A program made the translations under genes and the position numbers. The notes below the pieces were generated by a model. That model saw nothing but the letters and a program-made list of their open reading frames with translations, was not told the DNA's origin and ran no database searches. Positions 55,648 to 64,000 of a DNA stretch of 64,000 nt are shown in pieces. Origin of the DNA: Methylobacterium sp. Leaf108 (GTDB lineage: Bacteria; Pseudomonadota; Alphaproteobacteria; Rhizobiales; Beijerinckiaceae); assembly GCF_001423265.1 (NCBI RefSeq), contig NZ_LMND01000008.1, forward strand, positions 9,080-73,079, given 5' to 3'. Positions within the stretch are counted from its first letter, which is position 1. Each line of letters begins with the position of its first letter.

Positions 55648-55744
55648 GCGGAACCTGCGTCGTGATGCGGACATGGGCTTCGATCGAGCGCCGCGCGGGC
55701 TCGGTTGATACGGTTCTCACTTTATCCAGGCGGAAACCGTCTCA
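55648..55744 (+). repeat. 96-bp intergenic repeat, copy 4
   Basis: This copy has one extra base and a diverged left end. It keeps cgtgatgcggacatgggctt, gccgcgcgggctcggt and the right end ggcggaaaccgtctca. Its last three bases are the stop codon of the convergent anti-sigma gene that ends at 55742, as for copy 1. Confidence 0.85.
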
Positions 55745-56533
55745 GAGCTGCGGCCGGTCGCCCTTGGCGGCCATGCGCGCGGCCGCCTTGCCCAGGCGCT
55801 CGCCGTCGGCGGCGCCGCTCAGGAGATAGGCCGAGCGTCCGTCTGTCCAATAGGCCGTGCCGCCGTCCTGCGAGCGGGTCACGGGGGCCGACGTGGCGTC
55901 GCCGTCCGGGCTGTGGGTGGCGAACAGCGCCAGTTCGCCGAGATCCTCGGCCTCGATCGCCACCTCGATCCCGGCCCCCGTCCGCGACGGGAACACCTGG
56001 ACGTCCTTGACCGTCCATCCCGCCGGCAGCGCCGGCAGGAGGATGCCGGTGGCGGCCTCGATCCCGGCTTGGTCGTAGGCCGGCGCGAGACGCTGGGACG
56101 CGATGCGCGCGCGGATGCGGGCGGCCTCGCGGGCCTGCTGCGCATCGGCCATCAGGGCCGGGTCGATCGGCGAGGCCTGGGTGTCGGCGATGCCGAAGGC
56201 GCCGACGTCGGAATGGGCGAGCCAGCCCGCTCCCACCAGCATCGCGATGGCGGCGGCGCGGCGCAGGCGGTCGGTGAAACGCCCCCAGGCCAGGGAGCGG
56301 TCGAGGCGGCGCGCCGCCTCGCGGTTGCGCTGCGGCCCCGGCGTCGGCGGCTGGGCGAAGGCCTCGCGCAGGGCGTCGCGGTCGTGCAGCTCGGCCATCA
56401 CCCGGGCGGCGACGTCGGGGTGGCGTGCCAGATGCGCCTCCACGTCGAGGCGGCGCATGATCGCGAGCTCACCGTCCACATAGGCGATGAGATCCTGCTC
56501 GGTGATCGGATCGGTGGTCGACGGCTCGGTCAT
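55742..56533 (-). CDS. Anti-sigma factor (membrane-anchored, zinc-less)
   Basis: The product of about 263 residues has an N-terminal anti-sigma domain (TEQDLIAYVDGELAIMRRLD, VEAHLARHPDVAARVMAELH). The usual H-x3-C-x2-C zinc motif is missing. A membrane helix follows (RRAAAIAMLVGAGWLAHS, about residues 89-106), then a periplasmic domain (about 130-263) that probably senses the signal. It lies 107 bases downstream of the ECF sigma gene, so the pair forms a classic sigma/anti-sigma operon. The ATG at 56533 is chosen; sequence before it lacks the domain. Its stop codon is supplied by the repeat ending at 55744. Confidence 0.85.
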   Translation of the reverse strand: MTEPSTTDPITEQDLIAYVDGELAIMRRLDVEAHLARHPDVAARVMAELHDRDALREAFAQPPTPGPQRNREAARRLDRSLAWGRFTDRLRRAAAIAMLVGAGWLAHSDVGAFGIADTQASPIDPALMADAQQAREAARIRARIASQRLAPAYDQAGIEAATGILLPALPAGWTVKDVQVFPSRTGAGIEVAIEAEDLGELALFATHSPDGDATSAPVTRSQDGGTAYWTDGRSAYLLSGAADGERLGKAAARMAAKGDRPQL

Positions 56534-56640
56534 GGTCTGCTCGCTCTCGCTGCTGTGGACGGGTCGCTCACGGCCGGATGTCTCGAAATCCGGCGGCGCC
56601 CCTGTCCTCGGTCCTCGCCACACTGACTGGACGGCCTGCC

Positions 56641-57255
56641 TCAGCCCTCGCCGGACGCCCGCCGCCCGGACGGCAAGGCCTCGTCCGGCGCCGATGCCGG
56701 CACGAGGCGCAATCGCGGCACATCGGCCTGCGCCCGTCGCGGCGCCGGCTCCGCACCGGACGCCTCGCCCGCCTCGAACGCCCTGAGCGCCGCCCGGCCG
56801 CGGCCGAGGCGCGACATCAAGGTGCCGATCGGAATACCGAGGACCACCGCCGCGTCGGCGTAGGCCATGCCCTCGATGGTCACGAGATGGAGCGCGGCAC
56901 GCTGCTCCTCCGGCAGCGTCTGGAAGGCCCGGCGGATCTGGGCGAGGCGGACATGGCCTTCCTGGGCGGGCGGCGCGACCTCCTCGGTCAGCTGGACGAG
57001 GACATCGGCATGGCGGGCTTCCACGCGCTTGCGGCGCTGCTCGTCGATGAAGACGTTGTGCAGCACCGTCATCATCCAGGTGCGCAGGTTGGTGCCTGGC
57101 CTCAGGGTCGGGCGCGCCTCCAGGGCGCGGACCATGGCGTCGTGGACGAGGTCGTCCGCCTTGAGCGTGTCGCGGGTCAGCGCCCGCGCGTAGCGCCGCA
57201 TCGGCACCAGCAGGTCGACGATATCGGGCTGACGGTCGGATGGTCCCATGCGCAT
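56641..57255 (-). CDS. ECF-type RNA polymerase sigma factor
   Basis: The 204-residue protein has region 2 (VPMRRYARALTRDTLKADDL, VHDAMVRALEARPT, TWMMTVLHNVFIDEQRRKRV) and region 4 with its helix-turn-helix (TLPEEQRAALHLVTIEGMAY, ADAAVVLGIPIGTLMSRLGR). A Pro/Ala-rich tail of about 45 residues follows. It would direct RNA polymerase to stress promoters when its anti-sigma factor, encoded next, releases it. It resembles ECF factors with the anti-sigma in an operon; it is not the general-stress EcfG set, since phyR/nepR are absent. The upstream GGGATTAG and CGTCTA elements near 57265-57295 could form an autoregulated promoter, but this is weak. Confidence 0.9.
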   Translation of the reverse strand: MRMGPSDRQPDIVDLLVPMRRYARALTRDTLKADDLVHDAMVRALEARPTLRPGTNLRTWMMTVLHNVFIDEQRRKRVEARHADVLVQLTEEVAPPAQEGHVRLAQIRRAFQTLPEEQRAALHLVTIEGMAYADAAVVLGIPIGTLMSRLGRGRAALRAFEAGEASGAEPAPRRAQADVPRLRLVPASAPDEALPSGRRASGEG

Positions 57256-57369
57256 ATCCGTATAGACGCGCGACCGTCCCGGCCTAATCCCCCACCTTGG
57301 GTGAATCCCCGCAACCCCCGACCCGGTGCCCGTCGTCGGCCCGACGGGTACCAGGTCTCACTGGCGGCC

Positions 57370-58509
57370 TCATTGGTAGGTGGCGCGCAGATCCAGGGTG
57401 CAGGTGCGGCCGACGCCCTCATAGCTCTCCGCGAGCCAGGCCTTGGCCGCGGCCCGGCCGGTGTCGCGCAGCCGCTCGAACATCTTCAGGCGCGCGTCGA
57501 GCCGCGAGGCGGCCGTGTAATCGTCGAGGGCACCCGTCCCGTCGATGCGATGCACCAGCACGCTCTTGTAGTCGTTGCGGCCGAGCACCCCGTCGTCGAT
57601 CAGCCGGTCGACGAAATCGATCGCCCGCAATTCGCGCATCAGGTTGGCGTTGAAGGTGATCTCGTTGAGGCGGTTCTGGATCTCCTCGCGGGTCCGCGGC
57701 GTCTCGCGCCGCTCCACCGGGTTGATCTGGACCAGCACGACGTCGCGGGTCTCGGCGCCCTGGAACAGGGGATAGATCGCCGGATTGCCGAGGTAGCCGC
57801 CGTCCCAATACGGCACACCGTCGATCTCCACCGCCTGGAACACGGTGGGCAGGCAGGCGGACGCCATGAGGTGATCGAGGCTGAGCACCTCGCGCTCGAA
57901 CACCGCGAGCTTGCCCGTCCAGACGTTGGTGGCCGAGACGTAGATGGCCGATGTGGCCGCGCCGCGCAGCCGCTCGAAGTCCACGTGCTTGGCCAGAGCC
58001 TTGCGCAGCGGGTTCACGTTGAGGGGGTTGGAGACGTAGGGGCTGGTGCTCAGCGCCCGGGTCCAGAAGTCGACCACGGGGTTGTTCTTCCACAGGTCGA
58101 GGAAGCCGTTGACCACCCCGCGCTGGACCGGCCACAGGTCGCCGTCGAGGCTCACCTCGTTCCAGAACCGCGAGAGGGCCGCCCGCGCGCCGTCGGGCCC
58201 GCCCTCGAGCCAGCCGTCGACCATGACGACGGCGTTCATAGCACCGGCGCTCGCCCCGCTCATGGCCTCGAAGCCGATGCGGCCGTCCTCGATCAGGGCG
58301 TCGAGCACGCCCCAGGTGAAGGCGCCGTGGGCACCGCCGCCCTGGAGGGCGAGGGACACCATCTTCTCGACCTTCGGGCCGCGCAGACCCTCGACGGGCC
58401 CGGTCGCCGGCGTCCCCGCGCGGGGTGCAGTGATGAGGTCGCCCATCGAATCGGAGATCGCCATCGCGGTCTGGCGGTCGTGCAAATCGGTCTGCGAAAC
58501 GTCGTCCAT
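57370..58509 (-). CDS. Patatin-like phospholipase
   Basis: The product of about 379 residues is a patatin-type lipid acyl hydrolase with a Ser-Asp dyad. The oxyanion loop is SLALQGGGAHGAFTWGVLDA, the nucleophile is in FEAMSGASAGAMNAVVMVDG (G-x-S-x-G), and the Asp is in VPYWDGGYLGNPAIYPLF (D-G-G). The C-terminal region (RLNEITFNANLMRELRAIDF and following) is typical of proteobacterial patatins near PHB-metabolising genes, but substrate and location are not known. The ATG at 58509 starts MDDVSQTDL; the open frame extends upstream without homology. It is monocistronic, convergent to nothing. Confidence 0.9.
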   Translation of the reverse strand: MDDVSQTDLHDRQTAMAISDSMGDLITAPRAGTPATGPVEGLRGPKVEKMVSLALQGGGAHGAFTWGVLDALIEDGRIGFEAMSGASAGAMNAVVMVDGWLEGGPDGARAALSRFWNEVSLDGDLWPVQRGVVNGFLDLWKNNPVVDFWTRALSTSPYVSNPLNVNPLRKALAKHVDFERLRGAATSAIYVSATNVWTGKLAVFEREVLSLDHLMASACLPTVFQAVEIDGVPYWDGGYLGNPAIYPLFQGAETRDVVLVQINPVERRETPRTREEIQNRLNEITFNANLMRELRAIDFVDRLIDDGVLGRNDYKSVLVHRIDGTGALDDYTAASRLDARLKMFERLRDTGRAAAKAWLAESYEGVGRTCTLDLRATYQ

Positions 58510-58931
58510 CCGGAACCCCTCATATGTTGCACCGCAACATAATCGTTCGCTGCGCAGCGACAACACGGGATCGCCATGGCGGTTCCGCAGCCCTGCCCTG
58601 CGAGCGGGCGGGGGCGGCGACCACCCGACGGCACCGCGAAACCTCGACCACACGCCAAACTCGACAACGCGCCAAGGATGCGACATGGGTTTCGCCACGG
58701 GACGGCCACGGCGGGCCGCGACCGCGCTCGACCCTGGCATGCGCCCATCGGAGGGCGGCCATGGCTTGACGCCGGGACGCGGCCGTCTCAGCTGACCCGT
58801 GGGAGCGCGTGGAACCGCGACCGCCCTTCGCCACTGCGAAGGGATTTCGGGGTTTCCGCGACACCGGGGGGCTCCTGTCCGCAACGGCAGGGTCCGAAGC
58901 GGCGGGTCTCACCACGTTCCCAAGGTCCACG
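58510..58931. other. Gap between divergent patatin and ispG genes
   Basis: No gene is convincing here. Open frames on both strands lack ribosome-binding sites and domain patterns. The part next to the patatin start has tgttgcaccgcaacata, a short inverted repeat (GTTGC...GCAAC) that could be a regulator site. The ispG promoter must lie in the right part. Confidence 0.4.
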
Positions 58932-60272
58932 ATGAACGCCTCCGAGAGACAGACCATGGAAGCCTCGGCCGTCACGACCCAGCCTGAAGGCACCTTTCCC
59001 ACCGGGACGGGGCCGGAGATCGCCGGCCCGTCGCCGCGCCACCGTACCGTCGGCGTCACCGTCGGCACGGGCGAAGGCGCGGTCACCGTCGGCGGGGGCG
59101 CCCCCATCGTCGTTCAGTCGATGACCAACACCGACACCGCCGACATCGACGGCACCGTCGCCCAGGTCGCCCAGCTGGCGCGGGCCGGCTCGGAGCTGGT
59201 GCGCATCACCGTCGACCGCGACGAGGCCGCCGCGGCGGTGCCCAAGATCCGCGAGCGCCTGGACCGAATCGGCGTCCACGTGCCGCTGGTGGGCGACTTC
59301 CATTACATCGGCCACAAGCTCCTGTCCGACCATCCCGCCTGCGCCGAGGCGCTGGCCAAGTACCGGATCAACCCGGGCAACGTCGGGTTCAAGGAGAAGA
59401 AGGACGTCCAGTTCTCGACGATCATCGAGCAGGCGATCCGCTACGGGAAGACGGTGCGCATCGGCGCCAACTGGGGCTCCCTCGACGAGGCGCTGCTGAC
59501 GCACCTCATGGACGAGAACGCCAAGCTGCCCCGGCCCATCGACGCCCGCGCGGTGATGCGCGAGGCGATGGTGCAATCGGCCCTCACCTCGGCCGAGCGT
59601 GCCGTGGAACTCGGCCTGCCTAAGGACCGCATCATCCTCTCGGCCAAGGTCTCGGCGGTGCAGGACCTCATCGCCGTCTACCGCGAGGTCGCCCGCCGCT
59701 CCGATTACGCCATCCACCTCGGGCTGACCGAGGCCGGCATGGGCTCGAAGGGCCTGGTCGCGGCCTCGGCCGCCATCGGCGTGCTGCTGCAGGAAGGCAT
59801 CGGCGACACCATCCGCTATTCGCTCACCCCGGAGCCGGGCGGCGACCGGACCGTCGAGGTCAAGGCGTCCCAGGAACTCCTGCAGACCATGGGGTTCCGC
59901 ACCTTCGTGCCCCTGGTGGCGGCCTGCCCGGGCTGCGGGCGCACCACCTCGACGACGTTCCAGGAACTCGCCCGCGACATCCAGAACTGGATCGTCACCT
60001 CGATGCCGGAGTGGAAGAAGCGCTATCCGGGCGTCGAGGGCCTCAACGTCGCGGTGATGGGCTGCATCGTCAACGGACCGGGCGAATCCAAGCACGCCGA
60101 CATCGGCATCTCGCTGCCCGGCACCGGCGAGACCCCCACCGCCCCGGTCTTCATCGACGGCAAGAAGGCGATGACCCTGCGCGGGGCGACGCTGGCCAAG
60201 GATTTCGAGACCGTGGTGATCGAGTACATCGAACGCCGGTTCGGCTCCGGTGCGCGGAGCGCGGCCGAATAG
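58932..60272 (+). CDS. ispG: Flavodoxin/ferredoxin-dependent HMBPP synthase IspG
   Basis: The protein of about 446 residues is 4-hydroxy-3-methylbut-2-en-1-yl diphosphate synthase, an iron-sulfur enzyme of the non-mevalonate isoprenoid pathway that feeds carotenoids, hopanoids and quinones. Motifs are [80 protein letters not shown] and [20 protein letters not shown]. The cluster cysteines are in [20 protein letters not shown] and [20 protein letters not shown]. The ATG at 58932 fits the family length; a second Met at 58956 is an alternative. The N-terminal extension of about 35 residues is normal for this group. Confidence 0.97.
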   Translation: MNASERQTMEASAVTTQPEGTFPTGTGPEIAGPSPRHRTVGVTVGTGEGAVTVGGGAPIVVQSMTNTDTADIDGTVAQVAQLARAGSELVRITVDRDEAAAAVPKIRERLDRIGVHVPLVGDFHYIGHKLLSDHPACAEALAKYRINPGNVGFKEKKDVQFSTIIEQAIRYGKTVRIGANWGSLDEALLTHLMDENAKLPRPIDARAVMREAMVQSALTSAERAVELGLPKDRIILSAKVSAVQDLIAVYREVARRSDYAIHLGLTEAGMGSKGLVAASAAIGVLLQEGIGDTIRYSLTPEPGGDRTVEVKASQELLQTMGFRTFVPLVAACPGCGRTTSTTFQELARDIQNWIVTSMPEWKKRYPGVEGLNVAVMGCIVNGPGESKHADIGISLPGTGETPTAPVFIDGKKAMTLRGATLAKDFETVVIEYIERRFGSGARSAAE

Positions 60273-60509
60273 GGCAGCGGACGTGCCGATCCGCGACCCT
60301 GTCGTTCCGGCGCCACCGACCCCTCGGTCGTCACATCGCATGACTGCATCTACCGGCCGACGACGCCACGCCCGGCCGGCGGTCGTTCGTGCGCGACACG
60401 AACCCGCGTCGGTCCGGTCCGTCGACGGCCGACTTCCTGCAAGCCCGTGTCCTGCGAACGCACGTGCTGCGGGCCGATCTCTCGCAGGCCAGAGCCTGGA
60501 TTTCCGAAC

Positions 60510-62453
60510 ATGACGCAACCCGACGCCCCGAGCCCAGCGGCCGCTCCCCCCGACGCGGCGGGCCGCGGCGCCGTCGACCCGGTGGAGACGCAGCGCGAGC
60601 ACGTGCCGACGCCGTTCTGGACCCTCGTCGTCGGCTCGGTCGGCGTCGTCTACGGCGATATCGGCACCAGCCCGCTCTACGCCTTCCGCGAAGCCCTCGG
60701 CCCGGCCCGCGCCGACGGCGTCCTGCTGGAGGAGGAGGTGCTCGGCACCACGTCCCTGATCCTGTGGGCGCTGGTCCTGATCGTGACGATCAAATACGTC
60801 GTCATCCTGCTGCGCATGGACAACAACGGCGAGGGCGGCATCCTTTCGCTGATGGCGCTGGCCCGCAAGGCGCTCGGCGGGTCGACCCTGGTCTTCGTCC
60901 TGGGCCTGCTCGGCGCATCGCTGTTCTACGGCGACGCGGTCATCACGCCGGCGATCTCGGTGCTCTCGGCCGTGGAGGGCATCAAGCTCATCACCCCCGC
61001 CTTCGAGCATTACGTCCTGCCGATCACCATCGTGATCATCGTCGCCCTGTTCCTGGTCCAGAGCCGGGGCACGAGCAAGGTGGCGGCCTTCTTCGGACCG
61101 ATCATGGTGGTGTGGTTCCTGGCGCTCGGTCTCGCCGCCGTACCGCATATCGCCGCCAACCCGGGCGTCTTCGCCGCCTTCAATCCCTGGTACGCGGTCC
61201 ATTACCTCCTCGGGCACGGCACCGGGGCGCTGGTAGCGCTGGGCGCGGTGTTCCTGGCGGTGACGGGGGCGGAGGCGCTGTTCGCCGACCTCGGCCATTT
61301 CGGGCGCCGCCCGATCCAGGTGGCCTGGCTCGGCCTCGTGGGGCCCTGCCTGATCCTGAACTACCTCGGCCAGACCGCCCTGGTGCTGGCCAAGCCCGAC
61401 ACCGCCGACCCGTTCTATCAGCTCGTCCCGGAATGGGGGCTGATCCCGATGGTGATCCTGGCGACGCTCGCCACCGTCACGGCGAGCCAGGCGGTGATCA
61501 CCGGCGCGTTCTCGCTGTCGCGCCAGGCGATCCAGCTCGGCCTCCTGCCCCGGCTCGAGATCCGCCACACCTCGGAATCGCATTCGGGCCAGATCTTCCT
61601 GCCGCAGGTGAACCTGCTGCTGCTGCTCGGCGTCGTGGTCCTGGCCGTGCTGTTCCGCTCCTCCTCGGCGCTCGCCTCCGCCTACGGCATCGCGGTCACC
61701 GGCACGATGCTGCTCACGGCGAGCATGGCCTACGTGGTGCTGTGGAAGGTCTGGAAGCTGTCGCCGATCGCGGCGGCGGCGGCGATCATGCCGTTCATCG
61801 TGATCGAGTTCCTGTTCCTGCTCTCGAACCTGCTCAAGGTGTTCGAGGGCGGCTACGTCCCGCTGGTGCTCGCGGCCGGGCTCATCATCGTGATGTGGAC
61901 CTGGGTGCGCGGCGTCGGCATCCTCGTCAGGAAGACCCGCAAGACCGACGTGCCGCTGGTCGAGCTCGTGGCGATGCTGGAGAAGAGCCCGCCGCACCAT
62001 GTCCGCGGCACCGCGATCTTCCTCACGAGCGACCCCGAGATCGCCCCGGCCGCCCTGCTGCACAACCTCAAGCACAACAAGGTTCTGCACGAGAAGAACG
62101 TCATCCTCACGGTGCAGACGGTGGACACCCCCCGCTCGGGGGAGGCCGACCGCAGCCGCATCGAGCCGATCGGGCCGCATTTCTCCAAGATCGTCATGAA
62201 GTTCGGCTACATGGAGACGCCCAACATCCCCCGCGCGCTGGCGCAACTGCGCAAGCAGGGCTTCAAGTTCGACATCATGTCGACGTCGTTCTTCCTGTCG
62301 CGCCGCTCGATCCGCCCGGCCGCCCACTCGGGCATGCCGCTCTGGCAGGACCGGATCTTCATCACGCTCGCCAAGAACGCCAACGACGCCACGGACTTCT
62401 TCCAGATCCCCACCGGACGGGTGGTGGAGGTGGGAACCCAGGTGACGGTGTGA
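60510..62453 (+). CDS. kup: Low-affinity potassium transporter Kup
   Basis: The 647-residue protein is a Kup/HAK-type potassium-proton symporter with about 12 membrane helices. Typical motifs are [80 protein letters not shown] and [20 protein letters not shown], plus [20 protein letters not shown]. The cytosolic C-terminal domain (about residues 480-647) is complete. The ATG at 60510 fits the family start (MTQPD...[12 protein letters not shown]). It is monocistronic. Confidence 0.97.
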   Translation: MTQPDAPSPAAAPPDAAGRGAVDPVETQREHVPTPFWTLVVGSVGVVYGDIGTSPLYAFREALGPARADGVLLEEEVLGTTSLILWALVLIVTIKYVVILLRMDNNGEGGILSLMALARKALGGSTLVFVLGLLGASLFYGDAVITPAISVLSAVEGIKLITPAFEHYVLPITIVIIVALFLVQSRGTSKVAAFFGPIMVVWFLALGLAAVPHIAANPGVFAAFNPWYAVHYLLGHGTGALVALGAVFLAVTGAEALFADLGHFGRRPIQVAWLGLVGPCLILNYLGQTALVLAKPDTADPFYQLVPEWGLIPMVILATLATVTASQAVITGAFSLSRQAIQLGLLPRLEIRHTSESHSGQIFLPQVNLLLLLGVVVLAVLFRSSSALASAYGIAVTGTMLLTASMAYVVLWKVWKLSPIAAAAAIMPFIVIEFLFLLSNLLKVFEGGYVPLVLAAGLIIVMWTWVRGVGILVRKTRKTDVPLVELVAMLEKSPPHHVRGTAIFLTSDPEIAPAALLHNLKHNKVLHEKNVILTVQTVDTPRSGEADRSRIEPIGPHFSKIVMKFGYMETPNIPRALAQLRKQGFKFDIMSTSFFLSRRSIRPAAHSGMPLWQDRIFITLAKNANDATDFFQIPTGRVVEVGTQVTV

Positions 62454-62462
62454 GCGGGGGCG

Positions 62463-62498
62463 AAAGCACTTCGCCTCGGGAAAAGCACTTCGCCTCGG
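62463..62498. repeat. Tandem direct repeat, two units of 17 bp, period 19
   Basis: AAAGCACTTCGCCTCGG occurs at 62463-62479 and 62482-62498, ten bases after the kup stop. Each unit could form a small loop (GAAAGCACTTC); no known function. Confidence 0.7.
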
Positions 62499-62540
62499 AC
62501 AAGTCCGCCGTCACGCATCGCCGAACCTCGTCCCGGCTAG

Positions 62541-62663
62541 CTCCCCCCTCGTCCTGAGCGCCGAGCCCGAAGCGAAGGCCTGGACGAAGCGCGGCAGAAC
62601 GCACGGCGATCCCTGGAGCCCTCCTCCGAGGCCCGCCGACGCGGCCCCCTCAGGACGAGGGAG
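62541..62663. repeat. Intergenic element with terminal inverted repeats
   Basis: CTCGTCCTGAG at 62548-62558 is repeated in inverse as CTCAGGACGAG at 62649-62659, with flanking CTCCC/GGGAG extending the match. The roughly 90 bases between contain a GC-rich core with no gene. Elements with 'CCTCGTCCTGAG' ends are dispersed in many alphaproteobacterial genomes, which would make this a genomic repeat sequence; that is a general recollection, not checked. Confidence 0.55.
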
Positions 62664-62719
62664 CGGGTCCGAATGATCCGGAATCCAACCGGCTTCGTGG
62701 GAGCGCGAAGGCCCGCCCC

Positions 62720-64000
62720 TCACGCCGCCGCGGACAGCGACATCGATTCCTTCTTCATCAGCTCGCGGTAGAACCCGTCGAGATGGGTGAGCTTGTCGGG
62801 CGAGCCGTCCTGGACGATGCGGCCGCCCTCCAGCACCACGATCCGGTCGAAGTCCTTCAGGGTCGAGAGCCGGTGGGCGATGGCGATGACGGTGCGGCCC
62901 TTCATGAGGTTGGCGAGCGCGTGGCGGATGGCCTCCTCCGATTCGGCGTCCAGTGCCGAGGTCGCCTCGTCGAGGAGCAGGATCGGCGAATCCTTGAGGA
63001 TCGCGCGCGCGATGGCGATGCGCTGGCGCTGGCCCCCTGAGAGCTTCACGCCGCGGTCGCCGACGATGGTGTCGAAGCCCTCGGGGAGGGCGTTGATGAA
63101 GTCGGTGCAATGGGCCGCATCGGCGGCCTTCCACACGTCCTCGTCGGAGGCGTCGGGCCGGCCGTAGCGGATGTTCTCGCGCAGGGTGCGGTGGAACATC
63201 GACACGTCCTGGGGCACCACGGTGATCGCCTCGCGCAGGGAATCCTGCGTCACCCGGTTGATCTCCTGGCCGTTGATCAGGATGCGCCCGCCCTGGACCT
63301 CGTAGAACCGCTGCAGCAGCGAGAAGATCGTCGACTTGCCGCCGCCCGACTTGCCGACGAGGCCGATGCGCTGGCCCGGCTCGATGACGAGGTCGAAGTC
63401 CGTGAACACGGCGCGGCCGTCGGGATAGGCGAAGGCGACGTGGTCGAAGGTGAGTTCGGCGCCGGTGGTGCCGGCGAGCGGCGTCGCCTCCGGGTGGTCG
63501 ATGAGGTCGTGCGGCTGCAGCAGGGTGTGCAGGGCTTCCGACAGGCGGGCGGTGTGCTGGGTCGCGTCGACGAGCGCCACCGCGAGGTCGCGGGTGGCGG
63601 CCAGGATGCGGATGCCGAGCGTGCACACCAGCACGACCTGACCGTTGGTGGCGTCGCCCGCCTCCCACATCTTGATCGCCCAGTAGAGCAGGCCGAGCAC
63701 GGCGAAGACCGTGAGGACGGCGTGAACGATGCGCAGCTTCTCGAGGTAGAGCAGCGACGAGCGCCGCGAGCGCATCTCGACGCCGATGGTGCCGTCGAAG
63801 CGGGTGTACTCGCGCTTGAACGCCGAGAAGGCCCGCACCAGGGGCATGTTGCCGACGAGGTCCACCATCTCGCCGTCGACGCTGGCGGCCTTGGCGGCGA
63901 AGTCGTGGTGCAGCGGCCGGCCTGCGGCGGCCATCTTGAACATCAGGACGACGACGGCGGCGAAGATGCCGGCGAGCACGGCCGCCATCGTGAGGTTGAC
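62720..64000 (-). CDS. ABC transporter, fused permease-ATPase (partial)
   Basis: This is the C-terminal 420 or more residues of an exporter-type half transporter; the N-terminus lies beyond the right edge. The visible membrane part includes AAVLAGIFAAVVVLMFKMAA, AVLTVFAVLGLLYWAIKMWE and GQVVLVCTLGIRIL. The ATPase has Walker A (RIGLVGKSGGGKSTIFSLLQ), Q-loop (ITVVPQDVSMFHRTLRENIR), signature (GVKLSGGQRQRIAIARAILK), Walker B (SPILLLDEATSALDAESEEA) and H-loop (VIAIAHRLSTLKDFDRIVVL), all intact. The family (MsbA/ABCB-like) exports lipids or drugs; the substrate cannot be told. The ATG at 63988 is internal. Confidence 0.95.
   Translation of the reverse strand, partial: VNLTMAAVLAGIFAAVVVLMFKMAAAGRPLHHDFAAKAASVDGEMVDLVGNMPLVRAFSAFKREYTRFDGTIGVEMRSRRSSLLYLEKLRIVHAVLTVFAVLGLLYWAIKMWEAGDATNGQVVLVCTLGIRILAATRDLAVALVDATQHTARLSEALHTLLQPHDLIDHPEATPLAGTTGAELTFDHVAFAYPDGRAVFTDFDLVIEPGQRIGLVGKSGGGKSTIFSLLQRFYEVQGGRILINGQEINRVTQDSLREAITVVPQDVSMFHRTLRENIRYGRPDASDEDVWKAADAAHCTDFINALPEGFDTIVGDRGVKLSGGQRQRIAIARAILKDSPILLLDEATSALDAESEEAIRHALANLMKGRTVIAIAHRLSTLKDFDRIVVLEGGRIVQDGSPDKLTHLDGFYRELMKKESMSLSAAA

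Noticed and set aside
58788..62327. An 1179-codon minus-strand open frame over ispG and kup
   Set aside because: Arg/His/Asp-rich sequence without motifs; it arises from the GC-rich third codon positions of the two real genes on the other strand.

Overview
The window reads as part of a chromosome of a high-GC alphaproteobacterium, most likely Methylobacterium or Methylorubrum (Hyphomicrobiales). The evidence is the CtrA cell-cycle regulator, an FlhA/FliI/FliJ flagellar set, formate-tetrahydrofolate ligase (a central enzyme of methylotrophy), an intracellular polyhydroxyalkanoate depolymerase, a rhizobial-type phospholipid N-methyltransferase, a LexA box of the alphaproteobacterial direct-repeat type, and dense high-GC coding. 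The genus is inferred from gene content, not from a search.

Positions 1 to about 14,660 look like an accessory region (genomic island). It has lower coding density and many remnants: a truncated IS630-type transposase, a short-chain dehydrogenase fragment and small degraded genes. It ends at a tyrosine recombinase gene lying next to the 3' end of a tRNA-Leu(CAG). That integrase is broken by an exact 14-bp tandem duplication. Cargo includes a SOUL-family protein, a LexA-boxed DNA polymerase IV (dinB), a BLUF blue-light sensor, an NHL beta-propeller protein, a YihY membrane protein, an ImmA/IrrE-like metalloprotease, a methyltransferase and several small secreted or membrane proteins.

From the tRNA to the right edge the window is ordinary core chromosome. 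It holds leuC, a 2-hydroxyacid dehydrogenase translationally coupled to a tandem AprI/Inh-like protein, a TetR regulator, proC, ubiK, an OmpR-type response regulator, dnaK-dnaJ, pmtA, stress and secreted proteins, flhA, a three-gene TadE/TadG-like pilin cluster, fliJ-fliI divergent from ctrA, rpsU, phaZ, a glutathione S-transferase, yqgE, a peroxiredoxin, zapE and a spermidine-synthase-like protein. These are followed by fhs, a toxin-antitoxin pair whose toxin is broken, a class III aminotransferase, a metal-binding HMA protein, a membrane-anchored degenerate EAL protein, a HAD hydrolase, cheZ-cheY, ribF, an ECF sigma/anti-sigma pair, a patatin phospholipase, ispG, kup and a partial ABC exporter.

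The most striking features that gene calls do not explain are: five copies of a 96-bp intergenic repeat with two hairpins, two of which supply the stop codon of the convergent gene; an 18-bp tandem duplication that doubles the ribosome-binding site and start codon of fliI; a GANTC site with TTAACGA repeats ahead of ctrA; and a parS-like palindrome containing a GTG start codon. I did not find a clearly new multi-gene system.
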